Below are positions 57,409 to 64,000 of a DNA stretch of 64,000 nucleotides, one piece after another. The DNA is taken from contig JAMYHX010000175.1 in assembly GCA_025529335.1 (NCBI GenBank), positions 1 to 64,000 on the forward strand, read 5' to 3'. The DNA comes from Rhizopus sp. PT2906. Taxonomy: Eukaryota; Mucoromycota; Mucoromycetes; Mucorales; Rhizopodaceae. A program made the translations under genes and the position numbers. Position 1 is the first letter of the stretch, and every line of letters starts with the position of its first letter. The notes beneath the pieces are model-generated. The model ran no database searches. It saw only the letters and a list, made by a program, of their open reading frames with translations, and had not been told where the DNA came from.

Positions 57409-58834
57409 TTAGGCAAGGTTTTTCAAAACAGCTTCAGTCACATCGTTAGTGGAACTTTTTCCACCCAAGTCAGGAGTGAGTACAGATCCATCTGCTAAAA
57501 CAGCATCGACAGCATCATAGATCTTGAGTGCTTGTGTAGTGTGGCCCATGTGTTCAAGAAGCATACCAGCAGATCGAATGGCAGCAATAGGGTTAGCGAT
57601 ACCCTTTCCAGCAATATCGGGAGCAGATCCGTGCACAGGTTCACCCATGACAAAGCTATCACCGACATTAGCAGAAGGAACGACACCAAGAGAGCCTACT
57701 AATGCAGCAGCACCGTCAGAAAGGATATCACCATACAAGTTGGGAGCTACAACAACATCAAACGCCTCAGGTTCGCGGAACATACGGTAGACCATAGAGT
57801 CCACAAGCTGCTCTTCCATTTCAACATTATCGTATTCCTTATTGGCGGTCTTAACACCACGAACCACCTCACGCCATAAGCCATCAGTGATACTTAGCAC
57901 ATTGGATTTATGTACAATTGTCACACGGGGGTTTTTCTAACACACACACACCTTTAGAAATGTATCAAAACATAACTGAAGTCGCTTACCTTCCAGAAAC
58001 GCTTTTCGACAGGGATTTGTTCACGAAGTTGTTGACGAGTTAAGGCCATGTTGAATGCCATCTTACCAGCGCGTTGTGAGGCAAATTCAGTAATTTTACG
58101 ATCAGCATAAGCCACTCTTAAACCTGTTTTGGGATCCACTTCCTCACGTTCAGACTTAATATACTAATAAAAAAAAAGGATTCAGTCTTGATCAATTGAT
58201 ATCTATACACAGTATGGCACTTACCAAGCATTCTGTGTTTTCACGAATGATAAGCATATCTAGCAGTTTTTGGTTAGGGAAAGCAGGTGAGTTGACAGAC
58301 TTGACAGGTCGAACATTAGCATACAAATCCAGATGCTTGCGAAGTGCAACAATAGGTGAAGAGTAGCCAGCTACTTTGTGAGAGGGAGAGCTGTTCTTTG
58401 TTTCAGTATACTTTTTCTATATAGCTGTACATGTCTAATTACCTAACAGCGCCAAAGAGAGCACCCTGGCATTCATTCTTGAGTACTTCGATAGTCTCTT
58501 GTGGAAGGGATGTGCCTGTCCTTTGGAAAAGCTCAAACCCAGCGTCAAGGTCCACAAACTCAAATTTAGGCCCAGAGTTTAAGGATTCGAGTACTCGACG
58601 AGCAGCCTATGATAAAAAGGATCTGAGCAAAAGAAGATACAGTAGTTAAACGAGTCTGACAACTTACAGGAATAACTACACAATTGATGAAAAATAAGGA
58701 GATAAGTTTTCCTTCTCCTTATATTTATTTGACTCCTTACCTTCTCTACCAATACCGTCAGCAGGAATTAAGCCAATTCTCAGTGTTGACTGAGCAGAAG
58801 TAGCAAATTGACGACGAAGGATGTTTGTAGCCAT
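57409..58834 (-). CDS. LYS12: Homoisocitrate dehydrogenase
   Basis: Six exons, 58834-58741, 58675-58668, 58606-58443, 58390-58225, 58163-57990 and 57936-57409, join in phase to 377 aa. The second exon is only 8 nt (with flanking bases it completes V-I-P). The isocitrate/isopropylmalate dehydrogenase fold is shown by LIPADGIGREVIPAARRVLE, FVDLDAGFELFQRTG, ECQGALFGAVSSPSHKVAGY, SSPIVALRKHLDLYANVRPV, RENTECLYIKSE, VHKSNVLSITDGLW, VAPNLYGDILSDGAA and VHGSAPDIAGKGIANP. The SSPSHKVAGYSSPIVALRK form of the substrate loop is that of homoisocitrate dehydrogenase. It makes 2-oxoadipate in the fungal alpha-aminoadipate route to lysine. The N-terminus (MATNILRRQFATSAQS) is a mitochondrial presequence. 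Confidence 0.95.
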
Positions 58835-59179
58835 ATTGAATGAATATGTATATATATAAAAAACTAAGGAGAGAGAGAGAAAAAGAAAAGACAAGTAGCT
58901 ACTTTTATACATGTTCTCTCTATGCAGTTTCAAAACCCCGTCACTGAGATGAGATGATCGCAACCAAATATAGTAATATTTATCTGATGAAAAAAAAAAG
59001 ATATATGCACATAAAGTTGCTTTTATTATTATTATTATTATTACTATATATTATTGTTACTACTATAATTGTGTAAAATAGTAGTAAATTTGTTATGCAC
59101 TGTGTTGTATATATGTTTATATGATTGTTGTTGTTGTTCTTGTTGTTGTTGTATGTGTGCTTCAACTTGTAGTTCTTTT
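58835..59179. other. Intergenic with ATT and TTG trinucleotide microsatellites
   Basis: (ATT)n at 59023-59042 and a (TTG)n/(TTC) run at 59126-59152 lie between LYS12 and the G-gamma gene (both minus strand). The LYS12 promoter and the G-gamma 3' UTR must share this 345-nt gap. Confidence 0.6.
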
Positions 59180-59465
59180 TTACATCATGGCACATCCACA
59201 CCCATTAACTGGTTCAACAAAGGGATCTGGGTGTTTGTTTCCCCAAATTGAAGGAATCATCAAGTCAGTGGTTGATTGACAAAAGTCAATTAAACTAAAA
59301 TTTCAATTAGTTAATTCATGCTTAATATAAAGATGAAGAAAAGAGCCTTTACGATTTACTTGCTTCAGATACTGGAACTCTCGGAAGGTCAAGTTGTTGC
59401 TTTAATTGTACATTGAGTTCAAGAAGCTTTTTCAATTTTGCTTCTGACACTGAATGAGTGGTCAT
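59180..59465 (-). CDS. STE18: Heterotrimeric G-protein gamma subunit (STE18-like)
   Basis: Two exons, 59465-59353 and 59294-59180, encode 75 aa in phase. The protein begins with a short coiled coil (EAKLKKLLELNVQLKQQL) that pairs with G-beta, then PRVPVSEASKSLIDFC, IPSIWGNKHPDPFVEP, and ends GCGCAMM. The last four residues form a CaaX box for prenylation, and the neighbouring Cys is a likely palmitoylation site; together they anchor the beta-gamma dimer to the plasma membrane. Length and motif order equal those of fungal G-gamma. It transmits signals from seven-transmembrane receptors. Its start lies only 47 nt from the stop of the upstream XPF gene on the same strand, so its promoter probably overlaps the XPF 3' end. 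Confidence 0.9.
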
Positions 59466-59512
59466 TTTATTTCTTGTTAAAAAGAGAAAAAGAAAGAGAA
59501 AGAAATAAAAAA

Positions 59513-62500
59513 TTAAAGGAGTTGTTGCTTTTTACGCAGAAAATTATATAGTTTTGACCCACACTCTTCTCCAATAATTTTTGATATTTCTTTTTGACTC
59601 ATGCTTGCTAGTTCTTCAAGGTTATTTACCTTGCTGATGATCGCCTTATAATTCTTTGAATTGACACCGGGCATGCTTCTTAGGATATCCTAATATAACA
59701 AGTTTATATAAAAGACTAATATAAGTGTGCTTTTCTTACTTGAGGAGTCATATTGTACACCGTCTCTCCGTCTTCTCCTTCTTCTGCACCTATACTTGCT
59801 GCTTTCTCCATATTGGGTTCTTCTTGATTGCTCTAAGTTTAAAACTTAGTATCGTCATCATTCATATATCGCTTGTACCTTTAAATCTTCAAATATTGTC
59901 GCTGTTTCATGCGGACTGGGCGACCAGATGATCCTTAATTTGGGAAAGGCTAACGTCAGCACAACAAGCTTGGAAGATATATCTTGCAATCGAATACTTT
60001 CACGAAGGTCAGATACGCCCTATTTAGAGTGAGCATAAAGTGATATGAGCAAAGACGAGGAATTTTTACTTGTAACGAAAATGACTTGTTTTCATCAAAC
60101 TCAATCAATAAAACAGGTGTTTTGTAATACATCGACATACTCTCACATTGTGTATACCTAATATAGCAGTCAGTCTCTTCATACTTTTTTTCTCTCTCTC
60201 TCTCTCTCTTGTCTCCTTACAATCTTCCTGAGTTTAAGGATTGAATAAGATCTGATATCGATTTACGTTCCACACAGATATCAGGGCTTAGGACGAAATC
60301 ACCCACTTGTAATGTACATGGTTCAATCTTTATACCTCGTGCATAGAGTATGGGTGGTAACACATTTCGAAATTCACGCATATCTACAATAATCACCTTT
60401 GGCCCTGTCGCCACTTTGACCTGTCCACCAGCAATTCTGGTACTAGGGCGAATCACTTCGATCTCTCTTGTTTTACGTTTTTCAGGTAATGGAATGGCCA
60501 TCACCTTTAAGATAGATTGAGTATATCTGGCCATTTAAATATGTATCACTTACCGATTTCTCATGAATCAGTTTTTCAAACGACTCCTTTTCTTTCTTGA
60601 TCAAAGAAAGATAATTCTGTTCTTCAACCGAGTTTTCATAGAGCATAAAATAAACACGGACATCTATTGTCGGATGTTTGGCTCGATATACTTCAACCTG
60701 TCGAACAAAGGCCGGATTAGGATCAAACATGATGATGAACCTTGGTTGGGTATCTTCTAGTATCTGTTCGTGAAGGTCATCATCATAGGATTGAATGGTA
60801 ATGATTGAGTTTTTGGGTATTTCTTCAAAAGTTGGAAGAATGTCATCGCTTGTATCGTCTATTCTAAAGTTCATCTGGCTCGTTTCTCCTTCTTCTTCTT
60901 CAATCTCTTCCTTTTCTTCATCGTCGTCCAGTCTAGAAAAAAAAAAAGCAATTAGAGTCTGACATGGACTGGTGTGATAATATTTACATGGAAGCCACCT
61001 GTATGACATCGTTACTAAAGGTATCGGCCAAAGAAGTGCCCTCTCTTCCGGGACCAGCTGCCGCAGTAGATCCTCCCCTGACCCTTCTACGTTTATTAGG
61101 AGGTGGCCGTCCTCTGGTTATATTCGTAGACTGTGGTGTTGTATTCTGTCGAGTGGATGCAGCAACCTGCATCTGATGTATGGTTGATCTCCACTTGAAG
61201 AAGCGAAGAGCTAAACTCTTTAAAAAGGATGGAACTTGATCATTCAAACGAGTAATGTATTCTTGCAGCTGACGGCATGTTCGTCTTTCTGATACCATGA
61301 TTAATACAGCAGCTCCTTCACCATGGTTGAGTCCTAATGACTCATGTTCTATTTCACGTAAAATTGAGTTTAGTAAATTCCACTTTGGCTGTTCCTCAAG
61401 TACGAGCTTTATATGTGACGGTAGCTCTGGGTCTTCGGCTGAAGCAGGCGTTTCTTCATATTCAGGATCACCCTTTTTAAGATAGACTCGCTTTCTGGCT
61501 TCCTTTTTGAAGAAGGGATTATTATCAATAACAGAAAAATAAAAATAAAAAAACACAACTTACAGCTACAGCTCGATTACCAGCATCCGTAAATAGCCAT
61601 TGAGATTGTCGTGTCTGTCTTATGTCATTGGGTGCATTGGCAGCAATGACAGTTTCCATAAAACTATAGAATGTGACACAGTCATAAGATGTCAAATATC
61701 CCAGTAACTGTCTCAGAATTTTCAAATCATCTACAAGTTGCTTTGAAGCTGGTGGCAATCTATGCCACATAGGGTCTAGTTGTCTTCTGACAATAACATC
61801 AAACGATTTGAAAAATGAATTTTCAATCGTAAACTCGCCTACGTCCACATGAGGATTTGTTCTACGTAATTCGGCCAAGGTCGCTTCCATACACTCGACC
61901 AAGCATTGCTGTATTGTGTCCATTGCTTCTGTCATTGGCTGTCTTAGCTCGACAACATTACCGTCTACTTTGGATAAGTTCTCAGAGACAGTCAATTGAA
62001 ATCGAGGCCACAAATGCACTTTGCGTAAAAAGAGAGCCTTCATCGTGTTTTGTAAAGGAGCGAACCCAGTAACAAATGATTCTGGTCTGTCCGAGAATGC
62101 CTTTGTAAATCCTTGTTCATTTTCTTCTCGAAAGATGCGTAAAATGAGCTGGATCATGGAATCAGGCTTTACACTGCGTAGTATAAAGTAAAAATCTCAT
62201 CATGGCCCTTATAATTAATAGCATTCTTACGTGTGTGCATTGCAGACAATAATGCTGCTTATTAAAGAAGTTGGAATTCTTTTCAATAGCATATCTACAG
62301 CTAGAATTCTCGATGTCACTGAAAATATACCACTTTGACGATACATCAGGCCTCTAGATACATAGGGTATATAATAAGATAATAGACAACACAGCAGAAA
62401 ACCGTCTTACCTTTGCTCTGCACTTGTGTTATATTCAATATGCTTAATCGTTTGCTCATACGGAACACCTTTTGCAACCAACTGCCTTTGAATCAGCTCG

Positions 62501-62664
62501 TGTTCGTCTTGAGATATGTTTACCACCAATACAAAGTGGTTTCCTCCAGTGTAGATCTGAATGAGATTGCAGAGTATTTCAAATAAACCTAATCCCGGTG
62601 ACATGATCAGTAAACCGTCTTCTGACACAATTTCTGTCAAGATCTGTCTCTGAAATTCCAACAT
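59513..62664 (-). CDS. RAD1: DNA repair endonuclease XPF/RAD1/ERCC4 catalytic subunit
   Basis: Ten exons join in phase to 887 aa: 62664-62411, 62353-62231, 62173-61564, 61502-60988, 60932-60554, 60504-60221, 60157-60070, 60019-59879, 59832-59740, 59689-59513. The N-terminal SF2 helicase-like domain lacks a canonical Walker A (LEFQRQILTEIVSEDGLLIM, VTSRILAVDMLLKRIP), as in all XPFs. A basic/acidic linker follows (NKRRRVRGG, DDDEEKEEIEEEEGE). The ERCC4 nuclease domain carries VIIVDMREFRN, VGDFVLSPDICVERKSISDL (GDxxxERKxxxD active site), YYKTPVLLIEFDE and LRIIWSPSPHETA. A C-terminal double HhH follows (LRSMPGVNSKNYKAIISKVN). With ERCC1/Rad10 it cuts 5' of bulky lesions and at recombination flaps. 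Start chosen at MLEFQRQ; an in-frame ATG at 62715 is possible. Confidence 0.95.
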
Positions 62665-63625
62665 TGTAAAAAGTATGCAAAATGAGACAGAAAAGAAAGA
62701 GTTTCGACTGCGCACGCGTTAAAATGATTCATTGATTAATGCTTCTTCAATGCTTCGTCCAATAAAACGTCACAAATTTGTCCAATGAAATGGCGAACTC
62801 AAGTCAATTACGCTTTAACCATGTCAATGGGAAGATCCTCTTGTTGTTATTGTGTTCATAAACGTTAATTCTCGAAAAACATGAAGAATAACTAATCTGT
62901 ACACTACTATTATTCTAAAAAAAAAGTACCTGTCACTAGTAAGTTTTACCACTTCCTCATTGACCTTCCTCTACGATGTCAATATTCTGAGCAATAGGAT
63001 AATGACAGTGGATATTCATAAATTGGATTATGTTGTATTAAAATGTCATATAAAGAGCTGTTCTTTAGCCTTTCAATAAAAAACGATTTTTTTATCACGT
63101 TTCGTAATTAGTACAAAAATAACCAAAGTGCAATAATAAGAATCACTCCTACGCGCCGATCAGCTTAGATTAAATAGTTTATGTAGTCATGTTAGTTAAT
63201 TAGAACAAGATTGAACTTAAAATGACTGCGTGGTTTAGGCTAAATGGCCCACTCTCCAAACATACAAGTAATAAAGAGAATATGTGACATTTACTTGTTT
63301 ATATCATGTTTATCTTTTAAGTTTAACCTTTTTTGTTAAATCATCCAATCTCTCTCTCTCTAATCTCTTTTTTTTTTCCACGCTTTACATCATCTTCAAT
63401 CAATAAAAGCTCTTCATGATGAGGGGACATCACTCTCAATTTCAAGGGTATCTGTTTTGATTTGCATCTACTTTTTGTTACACCAAATGGTAATTCCCGG
63501 AAGCGTCTCAAAATGAATCTTTTTCCCGTTCTCACTAAAAGATCTATTTAAGAGGATCTTGACAGAACCATCTCTTTCTTTTTTTTCTTCATAATTCTCT
63601 CTTGTCTTATTTAACGCGTATTACC
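62665..63625. other. Divergent promoter region between RAD1 and THI5
   Basis: No gene supported. The minus-strand 64-codon frame at 63341-63535 has no family resemblance. A (TC)n run lies at 63347-63360 and pyrimidine-rich sequence (63570-63600) precedes the THI5 start. I looked for a TPP riboswitch (CTGAGA and ACCTGAT-type cores) because fungal thiamine genes often carry one, and did not find a convincing match. Confidence 0.5.
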
Positions 63626-64000
63626 ATGGTTACTACTGAAAAAATCACTTGTCTCTTGAACTGGAAGGCTACTCCCTACCATTTGCCTTTGTTCTTGGCT
63701 CAACAACTTGGTTACTTTGCTGATGAAGGCATCAAGGTAGCTATTCTCGAACCTAGCGACCCCTCGGATGTCACGGAGATTATTGGCTCGGGTAAAGTCG
63801 ATCTTGGTCTAAAGGCTATGATTCACACGATGGCTGGCAAGGCTAGAGGCTACGATATCAAGTCAATTGGCACGCTCTTGGACGAACCCTTCACAGGTGT
63901 GATTCACTTGAGCCACAAGAGTGGTATCACGAACGATTTCCAATCTCTTCGTGGCAAACGCATTGGCTATGTAGGCGAATTTGGCAAGATCCAATTGGAT
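63626..64000 (+). CDS. THI5: Thiamine pyrimidine (HMP-P) synthase THI5/NMT1 (3' end outside window)
   Basis: The first 125 codons are present, without introns. MVTTEKITCLLNWKATPYHL matches the fungal THI5/NMT1 start. ADEGIKVAILEPSDPSDVTE, VDLGLKAMIHTMAGKARG (containing the PLP-binding Lys and the substrate His known from the yeast enzyme), DEPFTGVIHLSHKSG and RGKRIGYVGEFGKIQLD follow in family order. The protein is a single-turnover enzyme that builds 4-amino-5-hydroxymethyl-2-methylpyrimidine phosphate from PLP and one of its own histidines, using iron. Codon use is visibly C-rich at third positions compared with neighbours, which suggests high expression. Confidence 0.93.
   Translation, partial: MVTTEKITCLLNWKATPYHLPLFLAQQLGYFADEGIKVAILEPSDPSDVTEIIGSGKVDLGLKAMIHTMAGKARGYDIKSIGTLLDEPFTGVIHLSHKSGITNDFQSLRGKRIGYVGEFGKIQLD

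Noticed and set aside
63300..63625. TPP riboswitch upstream of the THI5-like gene
   Set aside because: The segment ATGGTAATTCCCGGAAGCG (about 63487) faintly recalls the 3' half of the TPP aptamer, but the conserved CTGAGA and (A)CCTGAT cores and correct spacing are not present on either strand. A covariance search with the TPP model would settle it.

Overview
The window is nuclear DNA of a filamentous fungus, most likely an early-diverging one of the order Mucorales (Mucoromycota). The DNA is AT-rich. Most genes carry several short introns (about 45-75 nt, GT...AG). The proteins are fungal: alpha-aminoadipate lysine synthesis, a Csf1-type lipid-transfer protein, an XPF/Rad1 nuclease, a STE18-like G-gamma and a THI5-type pyrimidine synthase. 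Between the genes lie eroded transposons and relics of a protein family I recall as repeated in Mucorales genomes. The order-level call is inference; no rRNA or other marker is present. Exon boundaries below were read by hand and checked for phase continuity.

Layout. 1-10342 (+): all but the N-terminus of a giant CSF1/BLTP1-like gene. 10599-12875 (-): a four-finger C2H2 regulator and a small stefin-like cystatin. 13.4-18.8 kb: transposon-rich decay with a MITE, a MULE transposase relic, copy A of a dispersed repeat and a decayed member of the expanded family. 18854-23890: MFS transporter (+), mitochondrial QRI7/OSGEPL1 (-) and a PKA catalytic subunit (-). 25172-26461 (+): an acyl-CoA oxidase pseudogene that has lost its middle. 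26531-29024 (-): HCS1/IGHMBP2 helicase. 29-35 kb: gene-poor, with repeat copy B and more relics. 35421-41749 (+): a dense block of PC4/SUB1, HIS5, a cytochrome P450, NAD(P)H-hydrate dehydratase and BLOC-1 subunit 2. 42-47.3 kb: a second mobile-element zone holding a pogo-like MITE, an intact secreted-protein gene, a broken Fanzor (eukaryotic TnpB homologue) and a Helitron fragment. 47482-49232 (-): importin alpha. 51897-53413 (+): CofD/UPF0052 protein. 54400-56507 (-): P450 pseudogene with a second degenerate copy of its 3' end nearby. 57409-62664 (-): homoisocitrate dehydrogenase, G-gamma and XPF/RAD1. 63626-64000 (+): start of a THI5-like gene, cut by the window.

The intact genes are mostly unrelated housekeeping functions rather than a cluster: lysine, histidine and thiamine synthesis, tRNA t6A modification, nuclear import, DNA repair, cAMP and heterotrimeric G-protein signalling, and NAD(P)H repair. 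The most unusual items are the Fanzor relic, the fungal cystatin, the internally deleted acyl-CoA oxidase, and the relics of a Mucorales-expanded family whose conserved core looks nuclease-like. One of these relics directly follows a copy of the promoter-like dispersed repeat. I found no complete undescribed system; the Fanzor and expanded-family relics are the best pointers to where one may be intact elsewhere in this genome.
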